Assembly: GCA_964390795.1 (NCBI GenBank)
Contig: CAYMLQ010000168.1
Coordinates: 1 to 11,549 of the forward strand
Direction: 5' to 3'
Source of the DNA: CAYMLQ01 sp964390795
GTDB lineage: Bacteria; Verrucomicrobiota; Kiritimatiellia; RFP12; UBA1067
DNA: 11,549 nucleotides
Position numbers and translations under genes: made by a program. Each line of letters opens with the position of its first letter. The stretch's first letter is position 1. Shown piece after piece: positions 1 to 5,823 of the stretch. The notes below the pieces were generated by a model. It was not told the origin of the DNA. It was given only the letters and a program-made list of their open reading frames with translations, and did not search any database.

Positions 1-80
1 GCCTCCTCGTCTGCCGACACCGGCGCGTCCCTGCAGATGATGCCGTCAAAATCGACCACCTCATCATCATCCGTTGTCAT
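1..80 (-). CDS. Partial hypothetical protein, N-terminal 26 residues
   Basis: Only the beginning of this gene is in the window. The ATG at 78-80 opens a frame reading MTTDDDEVVDFDGIICRDA and on to the window edge without a stop. The start is well supported by a near-perfect Shine-Dalgarno sequence directly upstream. The visible part is very acidic and matches no family I recognise. It begins 15 nt after the stop of the helix-turn-helix gene upstream on the same strand, so the two are probably one operon. A small DNA-binding protein followed by a short acidic protein fits a plasmid, phage or integrative-element module, but that is inference and no function is assigned. Confidence 0.6.
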   Translation of the reverse strand, partial: MTTDDDEVVDFDGIICRDAPVSADEE

Positions 81-83
81 CGT

Positions 84-91
84 TCACCTCC
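84..91 (-). promoter_or_regulatory. Strong ribosome binding site of the partial left-edge gene
   Basis: The minus strand reads GGAGGTGA here, an 8-base match to the anti-Shine-Dalgarno complement, with the GGAGG core 6 nt before the ATG at 80. It decides the start of the truncated gene and shows that the short open stretch at the window edge is a real gene start. Confidence 0.7.
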
Positions 92-95
92 CCGG

Positions 96-443
96 TTATT
101 TCGTTTTCACCATTTTTGTCCGGGTCGCCCGCCGGGTCGCCTTCAGCTCCTCGGCCAGGGCCTTGAACTCAGGGCTCTCCAGATACGCCAGCACCTCGCC
201 CACGCGGAACCGGGGCCGCCCGCCCAGCTCGTGCTTCGGAACCCTGTACCGCCAAAGCGTCGGCACGCTGATCCCGACATTCCGCGACAGCTCGCGCTGC
301 GACACGAACGGCTCAGGAGCGGTGCGTTTCGCCGCGCCTTCCCCGCCGCCGTCCTCGCCGCGCAGAGTCCTCAGCGCGGCCGCCTTGCGGTCTGGCGTCG
401 CCGCCAGCACCGCCGCCAACAAGTCATTTGTCAACTCGCCCAT
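96..443 (-). CDS. Small helix-turn-helix protein, excisionase/AlpA-like
   Basis: A 115-aa protein whose residues 47-90 look like the small MerR-type winged helix-turn-helix of excisionases and AlpA-like regulators: FVSQRELSRNVGIS (helix 2), then VPTLWRYR (recognition helix), then the wing GGRPRFRVGEVLAYLES. The C-terminal tail is basic (KATRRATRTKMVKTK). In-frame ATGs lie at 461 and 443. I chose 443 because GGAG lies 8 nt before it, whereas starting at 461 would put that Shine-Dalgarno inside the gene. Such proteins bind DNA as excision or recombination directionality factors or as transcription regulators of mobile elements. The next gene follows after 15 nt. No integrase is next to it on this side, so regulator and excisionase are equally possible. 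Confidence 0.65.
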   Translation of the reverse strand: MGELTNDLLAAVLAATPDRKAAALRTLRGEDGGGEGAAKRTAPEPFVSQRELSRNVGISVPTLWRYRVPKHELGGRPRFRVGEVLAYLESPEFKALAEELKATRRATRTKMVKTK

Positions 444-482
444 AACCTTCACTCCTTTCACCGTTTCTCATGGTTTCGCGCA

Positions 483-501
483 GCGCGGATCAGATCCGCG
501 C
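483..501. promoter_or_regulatory. Perfect 19-bp palindrome, probable operator
   Basis: GCGCGGATC-A-GATCCGCGC is a perfect inverted repeat of 9-bp arms around one central base, about 40 bp upstream of the ATG of the helix-turn-helix gene. The position and near-dyad symmetry fit a binding site for a dimeric regulator, possibly that gene's own product. No T-tract follows on either strand, so it is not a terminator. The assignment to a given protein is inference. Confidence 0.45.
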
Positions 502-528
502 ACACGTCGTCCTCTATACCTATATGAC

Positions 529-694
529 AAAAACCGACATTTATGCCTTTCCGCCAACTGCCCGGCGTCGCTTGTTCAACCCTGCAATCCCGTCTGATTA
601 ACAGTGAAGAACTGAACAGCCGTTTATAGCGGGTCAAAGCACGTCGGTCGTTTGCACACACGGCCCTTTCACCTTACGCAAAAAACCGACATTT
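529..694 (+). repeat. Direct repeat of a 14-mer, AAAAACCGACATTT
   Basis: The exact 14-mer AAAAACCGACATTT occurs at 529-542 and again at 681-694, in the same orientation, 152 bp apart. Nothing between them is an intact gene. Two copies are too few to call iterons. They may be protein-binding sites of the adjacent element or chance. Confidence 0.35.
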
Positions 695-831
695 CCAGCG
701 GGTGCGACATGCCGTGACGACACGGTAAGGAGCCCAACGAGACAGATCCACCGCTTTGCTGAGACCGATTGCGACACGTTTAGCAGGCATGGGTATTACA
801 TGCCGCACACAACTGTTGCACCCTGACAACG

Positions 832-924
832 TTACGCGACCGTCTGATCCACGGTTATTTCGGTGTCGAGCACAGGATCGTCTGGGATGTGGCGACAACC
901 AAGATGCCCAGCCTTGGCGAGTAA
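832..924 (+). pseudogene. C-terminal relic of a HepT-type HEPN toxin (DUF86)
   Basis: The + strand encodes LRDRLIHGYFGVEHRIVW, then DVATTKMPSLGE and a TAA stop at 922-924. This matches the conserved end of HepT/DUF86 HEPN ribonucleases, which carry an R-x4-H catalytic motif (here RDRLIH) followed by GYF and IVW, and are toxins neutralised by MntA nucleotidyltransferases. HepT proteins are usually around 110-150 residues. Upstream of about 832 the frame no longer resembles the family and no plausible start or partner gene is present, so only the last 30 codons survive. The product would lack most of its fold and should be inactive. The family call rests on motif recognition by eye. Confidence 0.6.
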
Positions 925-1104
925 CTGCGCCGGTTGCTTGCGACGGGGGGCTTTCTGCCCTTGTAGTCAAAGCAAACTCCGCCGCCCTAGGGCTATCCCG
1001 CCGATTTCAGCGACTCGGAAGCCTGTTGTCTCTGAACCTGGAGCGGGGACGGTGAAGCCCGCGAATCGCGTCGACCCTTGCCGCTCCCAGTCGCATTGAG
1101 AAAT

Positions 1105-1148
1105 CGTAACGCATGCCGTTACGAACTTTCAAAAAGAACGCCTTTTTG
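1105..1148. other. Two adjacent stem-loops
   Basis: The first is CGTAACG-CATGC-CGTTACG (1105-1123), a perfect 7-bp stem with a 5-nt loop. Six bases later comes CAAAAAG-AACGC-CTTTTTG (1130-1148), also a perfect 7-bp stem. The second is AT-rich and followed by CCCC rather than a T-tract, so it is a poor intrinsic terminator. Role unknown. Possible end structures or binding sites of an element. Confidence 0.4.
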
Positions 1149-1250
1149 CCCCAATTCGAAGCCCTTGATGAAACTATCGTAGGGAAAATCATTTTCAAAA
1201 ATATTTTATATGCAGCTCCCGCACGAACTCTTTGCCGCTTGTGAAAAAAC

Positions 1251-1282
1251 TGTGGGTGTACTTGTGGGTGCTGATGTGGGTG
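1251..1282 (+). repeat. Triplicated octamer TGTGGGTG, 12-bp spacing
   Basis: TGTGGGTG occurs at 1251-1258, 1263-1270 and 1275-1282, each 12 bp from the next, which is about one helical turn. It lies about 110-140 bp from the tRNA-Asn fragment. Regular, same-face repeats near an attachment site resemble arm-type binding sites of tyrosine integrases. That role is inference. Confidence 0.4.
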
Positions 1283-1344
1283 CCCCAACCCCAGATTTTC
1301 ACGCCCTTTCAGAGATTCTCAGCCGAACAGATCATATAAACGAA

Positions 1345-1386
1345 AAACCCCGTTTTCATTGGGTTTTTCCAATAAAAACGGGGTTT
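1345..1386 (-). terminator. Rho-independent terminator of the tRNA-Asn locus
   Basis: A 12-bp inverted repeat (AAACCCCGTTTT at 1345-1356 and AAAACGGGGTTT at 1375-1386) encloses a second small hairpin (ATTGG/CCAAT). On the minus strand the stem runs into a five-T tract. It begins 5 bases past the encoded CCA of the tRNA-Asn fragment, in the right orientation to end tRNA transcription. It looks like the terminator native to the tRNA gene, which marks the DNA left of the fragment as the original tRNA-downstream flank. Confidence 0.65.
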
Positions 1387-1391
1387 AAGAA

Positions 1392-1436
1392 TGGCTCCGG
1401 CGGCAGGATTCGAACCTGCGACCAATTGGTTAACAG
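1392..1436 (-). other. tRNA-Asn(GUU) 3' fragment, integration attachment site
   Basis: On the minus strand this reads as the 3' part of a tRNA: anticodon loop CTGTTAA (anticodon GUU), half-stem CCAAT, variable loop, T-arm GCAGG-TTCGAAT-CCTGC, acceptor strand CGCCGGA, discriminator G and encoded CCA. The bases 5' of the anticodon loop (TGCGT) cannot pair with CCAAT, and no D-arm or 5' acceptor strand precedes. The homology therefore stops at the anticodon loop, the usual crossover region of tRNA-targeting tyrosine integrases. An integrase gene starts 154 bp to the right. By the logic of tRNA integration this is the junction carrying the displaced chromosomal 3' end, with the element lying to the right. 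The intact tRNA-Asn should be at the other junction, outside the window. Confidence 0.75.
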
Positions 1437-1590
1437 ACGCATGTCTGAACCTCATTAATCAAGGATATACTGCCTATTTAAGCCTTAATTTTTTACGTTT
1501 GTGTCTTTATTTGTGTTTTTCCTTGCTCCTTTCGCCCTTTTCCGTCAAACTGTTGAACAATGTAACACACGGCAAGAAAGCGAGGGTTAT

Positions 1591-3234
1591 ATGGGACTGG
1601 AAATCAGGAAGCGCAAAGACGGGACACCGATACCGCACTGGTATGCGTCTTACCGGGACGGAAACGGGAAGCGGGTTATCACTCCGCTGAAAGAGCCGCT
1701 ACCCAAAACCATGCCGAGTTCATTACTGGAGACAGGCACCCCCGCTTTTGAAGCTAGCCGGGCGCGGGCCGAAAAAGAGCTTTCGGACTTCCAGACCGAA
1801 GCGCGGGCAAAGGGACGGGCTGACAATCTCACCGAGCGGCTGATTGAAAGCAAGACGGGGCGCAAATGGACAGAAATCCAACTCGCAGACCTGCCGGACT
1901 ATTGTCAAAATATGAAGGGCACCCGGTCTAAAAGCTGGCGCAGGTGGCAAGGCAACGTGATACAGCGGTTTTCAGATTGGGCACAGTCCCAAGGGTTGCG
2001 GTCGGTTCTGGAGATCACTCCCGAGACCGCCGAAGCCTTCATTGCCTCACTGTCAGAACCCGACGAAGCCGGAAAAGTAGTCACGCCCAAAACCGTACGC
2101 CACATGAGGGGAGTAGTCGGCTTGGTATTTGGAAAGGCCTTGCCTCACGGGATTGAAAATCCCTTCAAGAACATTCGCATTGAAACGCCCGACGGCGGCG
2201 AAACGGCGCACAGAAAGCCTTTGAACGCCCTAGAAGTGGATAAGTTGCTGGCCGAAGCCAGGGCCGACCCGTTTGTTTATCCCCTGATTGTTACGGCGCT
2301 CTCTACGGGTTTGAGGCGCGGGGATGTGTGCCGGTTGAAATGGTCAAGCGTGAATCTGAAAACCGGGGCGCTCAGCGTCAAGACCTCGAAAACGGGCGCG
2401 GCAGTGACGCTTCCAATCATGGACACCCTGCGGGCGGTTCTAGAGAGTGCGCTTGCCGAGCGGGAGGAGGGCGCGGCCTTCGTGTTTCCCGCTGCCGAGC
2501 GCATGTTGCGGGAAAACGACACGGGGATAACGTATCGCGTCAAAAAGGTGTTTGCCCGAGCGTTTGCAATGCCACAGGATGCCGAACAGATCGACGCAGA
2601 TGCGCCCGAGCGCGTAACCCTTGCCGATGTACTTCCGGACGTGTTGAAGGCCGTACGGGCCGCGAAAATGACCCCTGCAAAGCGTGAGAAACTGATCGAC
2701 CTACTGACAGAGTACGCGGGCGGGAAATCATACCGCGAAATCCAAGTCGGACGGACAATTTCACGCGGCGCGATATCGGGCCTTTTGCATGAAGCCGAGG
2801 AACTGGCCGGGGTGCGGTTTCTTCCTGATACCGGGGCGAGGGTTGACAGCGTGAAGTCTTCAATCCGGGCCGTCACCCGCAGGGGGCGATCGATCGGCAT
2901 GAGGGACGCCAGCAAGTATGATTTTCACGCCCTGCGGACAACTTTTGTGACGCTGGCAATCGGCGGCAAGAACCCGATGCCCGTTGAAAAGGTCATAGCG
3001 CTGACCGGTCACAAGACGGTAGAAACCGCGATGAAGTTTTACTTCAAACCTGAGGGCTCAGACTACAAAAACGAGCTAGAGGCGGCGATGCCTCAATCGC
3101 TTACAGGACGAAAGGGCGCACGGAGGACACTGCCGGAAGCTGACTTGGTGGCGACCATGGCGGCACAACTCCAAAACATGACCGCCGCCGACCGGGCACG
3201 GCTGGCAAAACTGTTGGAAGGAGTGGGCAAATGA
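1591..3234 (+). CDS. Tyrosine recombinase (site-specific integrase) with inserted HTH-like region
   Basis: A 547-aa integrase that would catalyse recombination at the neighbouring tRNA-Asn site. The ATG at 1591 has GAGGG nearby. An in-frame GTG at 1501 only adds an unlikely hydrophobic leader. Residues 1-90 include a basic, probably arm-binding part (GLEIRKRKDGTPIPHWYASY). Residues 95-200 look like the SAM-like core-binding domain. The catalytic domain shows R242 in STGLRRGDV, K267 in TSKTG, H446 and R449 in DFHALR, H474 in LTGH and nucleophile Y484 in MKFYFKP, so all active-site residues are present. Between about 328 and 440 there is an insertion relative to the common fold, containing EYAGGKSYREIQVGRTIS (374-391), which resembles a helix-turn-helix. 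The protein ends with a charged tail (500-547). It faces away from the attachment site and converges with the toxin gene. Confidence 0.88.
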   Translation: MGLEIRKRKDGTPIPHWYASYRDGNGKRVITPLKEPLPKTMPSSLLETGTPAFEASRARAEKELSDFQTEARAKGRADNLTERLIESKTGRKWTEIQLADLPDYCQNMKGTRSKSWRRWQGNVIQRFSDWAQSQGLRSVLEITPETAEAFIASLSEPDEAGKVVTPKTVRHMRGVVGLVFGKALPHGIENPFKNIRIETPDGGETAHRKPLNALEVDKLLAEARADPFVYPLIVTALSTGLRRGDVCRLKWSSVNLKTGALSVKTSKTGAAVTLPIMDTLRAVLESALAEREEGAAFVFPAAERMLRENDTGITYRVKKVFARAFAMPQDAEQIDADAPERVTLADVLPDVLKAVRAAKMTPAKREKLIDLLTEYAGGKSYREIQVGRTISRGAISGLLHEAEELAGVRFLPDTGARVDSVKSSIRAVTRRGRSIGMRDASKYDFHALRTTFVTLAIGGKNPMPVEKVIALTGHKTVETAMKFYFKPEGSDYKNELEAAMPQSLTGRKGARRTLPEADLVATMAAQLQNMTAADRARLAKLLEGVGK

Positions 3235-3359
3235 GGCATAGGTTCTATTAACTTCATGAGCTCCTGTTACACATTGTCATGCCCGCGAAAAAGCCAGCGA
3301 CATCTTTTCCTGTTCCGCTTTCGACAGTTTCTGGCGGGTTCAACCCTCTTGCTAACCAG

Positions 3360-4232
3360 CTAGCAGAGAACGTCCAGCAGCCTCCGGACTGACAGATAAA
3401 CCATTTCGGGCGAAACTGTCTCCGTTGTCACCGTATTGGTAAAGGCCTCGCGTTGAACTCGGACGGCTGAGGTCGGCCCTTCGGCCACTGCGGACTTGAA
3501 CAGCCTTTCGGATGACACCCTGAATGAGGAGAGCCACTTCGCCCAGACCGGCGAGTGGACTTCCATCGCCTTGTAGGCGCGGTTCAGTTCGCCCAGCGAC
3601 TTCCGGAAGATCACCGCAATTTCGTACATGTAATAGCAGTCTTTAGCCATCAGTTCGGATTCACGCCTTTGGGAGCGTATCAGAATTTTCTGGATGAAAT
3701 AGGCGGCCGGGTTCGGCACCCGCACAAGCAGGCCCGACAAGTCGGCGAACCCCGGAACGGTGGCCAGGTCAACTTCCCACGGCTGGTACAGGAGCAAATC
3801 CAAATAGCGTAGCGGCTGAGCATACAGGCCTGACTGCACCTCCGTCGAGGCGGTATGTCCGCCACGCGCCCCCCTGACACCTGACAAGGGGCACAGGAAC
3901 TCCACCTCGGCAGTCGCCGCCCCTTCGCCAGATCGGGAACGGTACTTGACGACCGGTTTCGTACCGCTACCCGTAAGTTCCTCAATGAACCCGGCCTCAG
4001 CCATCAGGTCTGTCAGGCGTTTGGAGGAGCCGGTCAGCGGCAGAGGCTGGCGCACGGCCCAGTCCACATCCATTGTCCCGAGATATGCCGGCCATCCCTC
4101 CGCAGCGAGCGGATGATGACGGTAAAGCGCATTCGCGCAACCGCCGATACACACCAGTTCGGAGGCGTACGGCTTTAACGCGACTGCCATTCGTTTGAAC
4201 AGGCCGTCAAACGCGGTATCCTGCAGAAGCAT
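3360..4232 (-). CDS. AbiEii-like nucleotidyltransferase toxin
   Basis: A 290-aa protein of the MNT nucleotidyltransferase fold. The signature is IGGCANALYRH (29-39) followed by LGTMDVDW (51-58), with T53, D55 and D57 as metal-binding candidates, and a third acidic strand AEVEFLCP (108-115). The later region KILIRSQRRESELMAKDCYYMYE (182-204) has the K...R....KD pattern typical of AbiEii/AbiGii toxins. Toxins of this kind transfer nucleotides to tRNA or other targets and arrest growth, including in phage-infected cells. The ATG is 2 nt after the stop of the winged-helix gene, so antitoxin and toxin are co-translated in the order usual for abiEi-abiEii. Stop TAG at 3360. No strong terminator follows before the converging integrase gene. 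The target is not predictable. Confidence 0.75.
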   Translation of the reverse strand: MLLQDTAFDGLFKRMAVALKPYASELVCIGGCANALYRHHPLAAEGWPAYLGTMDVDWAVRQPLPLTGSSKRLTDLMAEAGFIEELTGSGTKPVVKYRSRSGEGAATAEVEFLCPLSGVRGARGGHTASTEVQSGLYAQPLRYLDLLLYQPWEVDLATVPGFADLSGLLVRVPNPAAYFIQKILIRSQRRESELMAKDCYYMYEIAVIFRKSLGELNRAYKAMEVHSPVWAKWLSSFRVSSERLFKSAVAEGPTSAVRVQREAFTNTVTTETVSPEMVYLSVRRLLDVLC

Positions 4233-4234
4233 AC

Positions 4235-5374
4235 TCAGTTCCTTTCAAATTGCGGCCGCAGAACGCGCTCGTAAATGAACTCGGCCTGCTCGTAGCCTCG
4301 GGCGTGGGACGGCCGCACATCGAGATAGCACTGAAGCGCGTCGGCCACCGGAACGCCGTCCACGCTCACGCAGCCGCGGTGAATGCTGTCCGCCAGGCTG
4401 TCGGTCACCAGCGCGAGCGCGGCGGCATTCTCGGCATCCGGCACGAGATCCAGGGCCTCCATGACTTCGGCAACAGGACGGCCCGCCAAATGAAGTCGCG
4501 CGGAACGCTGATTGGAACGGCCCAGCCCCAGCAGGTGGCAGGCCAGATGAGAGCCGACCACCACGGGCGGGAAGTCCGAAGGAGCAGAATAACGTTTGCA
4601 ATATTCGCGGATACGTTTAAGCAGTCCTTCATCCGTGGCTTCTTTGTAGAGCGGACGGACGCCGATGACCTGCCGCCGCATATGCTTGGCCGCATACACC
4701 CAGTCGTCGAGGAGTTCCCGGTGGTTGACGACCGTCAAACGCCCTGCCCCCCGGCTCAGAAAGCCGGCGGCCTCTGCCCGCCCGACAAAGGCGGAAACGG
4801 CAGGCTGCGACACTCCGGACCGGGCGGCTAGTTCGGAAACGCTGCGGGGACGGACCGGTCCCCCGCCCCAGCGACTTTCGTCAACCCCCGGCATCAGCAA
4901 AAGTTTCCACAACCATTGGCTTTTGGGCGAGAAAAGACGGCTGGAACCGGCCGGCCGCACGCAAGCGGCACCGGCGTCACTCTGCGCATCGCAAGGGATG
5001 GTCTCGTCCCCATGAGGAGCCAGATGCAGTCGGGCATCCCCTCTGTCGGGAACCAGAAGCCAGCAGAGATCGGGAAGGTGTTTCGCGGCATACTCACAGA
5101 GATCAGACTCTGCTTTGTGACCCATCCGGCCGAACCGTACGGCCAGAAGCAGGCGCTCCGCACCGCCCGACGCACGAAAGCGCAGGATGGCGTCCCCGAT
5201 CAGGGCTCGGAAATCGCCCGCGCGATAGAGCGGCACGGAACGCGTCTCGACGGCATAGCACACAGGCCCCTTTTTATAGAGGACGCGTTCACGCCGCACA
5301 CCCGCAGGCTTAAAGCCCCGGTGCCGGAGTATTTCGTCCATGCGGTCGGTCGGTTTATTTGTCAAACTGCTCAT
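4235..5374 (-). CDS. AbiEi-like winged-helix antitoxin/repressor
   Basis: A 379-aa partner of the toxin. ATGs at 5383 and 5374 are in frame. I chose 5374 because the GAGG Shine-Dalgarno lies 10 nt before it but touches the first ATG. From the longer start, residues 1-150 have an alpha/beta pattern (PLYRAGDFRALIGDAILRFR, then LLLAVRF and CWLLVPD) that may be a restriction-endonuclease-like fold without an obvious active site. LFSPKSQWLWKLLL leads into a winged helix-turn-helix at about 179-212 (RSVSELAARSGVSQPAVSAF). The C-terminus has a conserved-looking YLDVRPSHARGYEQAEFIYE (353-372), a pattern I associate with AbiEi-type antitoxins. It should bind the operator repeats in its own promoter and neutralise the toxin, although type IV antitoxins act without tight toxin binding. 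More than twice as long as a minimal antitoxin. Confidence 0.65.
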   Translation of the reverse strand: MSSLTNKPTDRMDEILRHRGFKPAGVRRERVLYKKGPVCYAVETRSVPLYRAGDFRALIGDAILRFRASGGAERLLLAVRFGRMGHKAESDLCEYAAKHLPDLCWLLVPDRGDARLHLAPHGDETIPCDAQSDAGAACVRPAGSSRLFSPKSQWLWKLLLMPGVDESRWGGGPVRPRSVSELAARSGVSQPAVSAFVGRAEAAGFLSRGAGRLTVVNHRELLDDWVYAAKHMRRQVIGVRPLYKEATDEGLLKRIREYCKRYSAPSDFPPVVVGSHLACHLLGLGRSNQRSARLHLAGRPVAEVMEALDLVPDAENAAALALVTDSLADSIHRGCVSVDGVPVADALQCYLDVRPSHARGYEQAEFIYERVLRPQFERN

Positions 5375-5410
5375 CGCTTCCATCCCTCGCTAACCTATCG
5401 CCCCTTAATT

Positions 5411-5444
5411 CGTGGACACAAATATATTCGTGATCACAAATATA
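5411..5444. repeat. Two 16-bp direct repeats, probable antitoxin operator
   Basis: CGTGGACACAAATATA (5411-5426) and CGTGATCACAAATATA (5429-5444) agree in 14 of 16 bases with an 18-bp period. The second contains the perfect palindrome GTGATCAC and the first the weaker GTGGACAC. They cover the -10 box and the spacer. The AbiEi family is known to repress its own operon by binding repeats in the promoter, so the encoded winged-helix protein is the likely ligand. Confidence 0.6.
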
Positions 5445-5449
5445 GTCAA
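5421..5449 (-). promoter_or_regulatory. Sigma-70-type promoter of the toxin-antitoxin operon
   Basis: On the minus strand TTGACT (5449-5444) and TATATT (5426-5421) are separated by exactly 17 bp. Transcription would start near 5414, giving a leader of about 40 nt before the ATG at 5374. Both boxes overlap the 16-bp direct repeats, so a repressor bound there would block RNA polymerase. Confidence 0.7.
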
Positions 5450-5508
5450 GTGCTTTCGACTGTTTCTTCGCGCGGGGACAGTTCGGTCAGTGGCTCCTTT
5501 TCGCATCG

Positions 5509-5546
5509 AAAAAAGCCCGGGGCCGGATTTGAACCCGGCCCCGGGC
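5509..5546 (-). terminator. Strong rho-independent terminator of the minus-strand operon
   Basis: A perfect 12-bp GC-only stem (GCCCGGGGCCGG at 5515-5526, CCGGCCCCGGGC at 5535-5546) with an 8-nt loop is followed on the minus strand by six T (5514-5509). It lies about 280 bp past the stop of the last QueG-like gene and just before the divergent-side promoter of the toxin-antitoxin operon on the same strand, so it insulates the two units. The loop reads TTCAAAT on the minus strand, like a tRNA T-loop, but no other tRNA part is present. Confidence 0.75.
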
Positions 5547-5675
5547 GCTGCATGACAGGAGGAAATATAGTTTCGGCAGGAGTGGTCTGTATTTTATTTC
5601 GGTTGTGTGTGGTCTTATTGTTCATGAGATCTTAAGCCTGTTCCCGTGCCCTGCCATTCGACGCAGTATGCGCCC

Positions 5676-5771
5676 TCAATAACGACAGTGCACGTGCCCC
5701 GGGCTGGAGATTGCGCTACCTTTCGTTGATGATGGCGCGAGCAGCAGGGCTGTGAGAAGGGCATGTCGCAT
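5676..5771 (-). pseudogene. Small reading frame resembling a detached signal peptide
   Basis: A 31-codon frame starts MRHALLTALLLAPSSTKG, which has the basic start and hydrophobic core of a secretion signal, and stops at 5676-5678. The style is that of secreted sulfatases or glycosidases of polysaccharide degraders, whose genes would continue for hundreds of codons. After this stop no frame continues as a recognisable protein. The simplest reading is the left-over start of a secreted-protein gene cut off by a deletion or insertion between the operon end and its terminator. It could also be chance, or a real small peptide. GAGG occurs 12 nt upstream, too far to be a good ribosome site. Confidence 0.3.
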
Positions 5772-5823
5772 AGAGTCTCGTCGCCTCATTGTTTGGAATC
5801 GGACAACCATCGCCAAGCCATAT

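Larger units (their letters stand above)
502..1344. other. Long stretch without an intact gene
   Basis: All open frames here are short, overlap in several frames and lack recognisable protein content, except the HepT-like relic at 832-924. The stretch also holds a repeated 14-mer (529-542 and 681-694), two adjacent stem-loops (1105-1148) and a triplicated octamer (1251-1282). The remains of a gene plus unrelated short repeats look like a decayed junction between mobile elements near a tRNA attachment site. I see no convincing RNA gene in it. Confidence 0.5.

Noticed and set aside
458..661. Minus-strand 67-codon frame
   Set aside because: It covers the palindrome and the upstream region of the helix-turn-helix gene, and its composition is not protein-like.
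1130..1148. Rho-independent terminator at the CAAAAAG/CTTTTTG hairpin
   Set aside because: The stem is AT-rich and no T-tract follows on either strand. Left as a stem-loop of unknown role.
674..1288. Several 80-100-codon frames on both strands
   Set aside because: They overlap one another and lack conserved motifs or ribosome sites. The only convincing protein signal is the HepT-like ending in another frame.
1392..1436. A complete tRNA-Asn gene
   Set aside because: The bases before the anticodon loop do not pair with CCAAT and no D-arm or 5' acceptor strand is present, so only the 3' half remains.
1501..1590. Longer integrase start at GTG 1501
   Set aside because: The extra 30 residues are a hydrophobic, low-complexity run unlike an integrase N-terminus. 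The ATG at 1591 has a purine-rich GAGGG upstream.
5509..5546. Possible tRNA, because the loop reads GGGTTCAAATCC like a T-arm
   Set aside because: No anticodon arm, D-arm or acceptor partner exists around it. The 12-bp GC stem followed by six T on the minus strand is a plain terminator.
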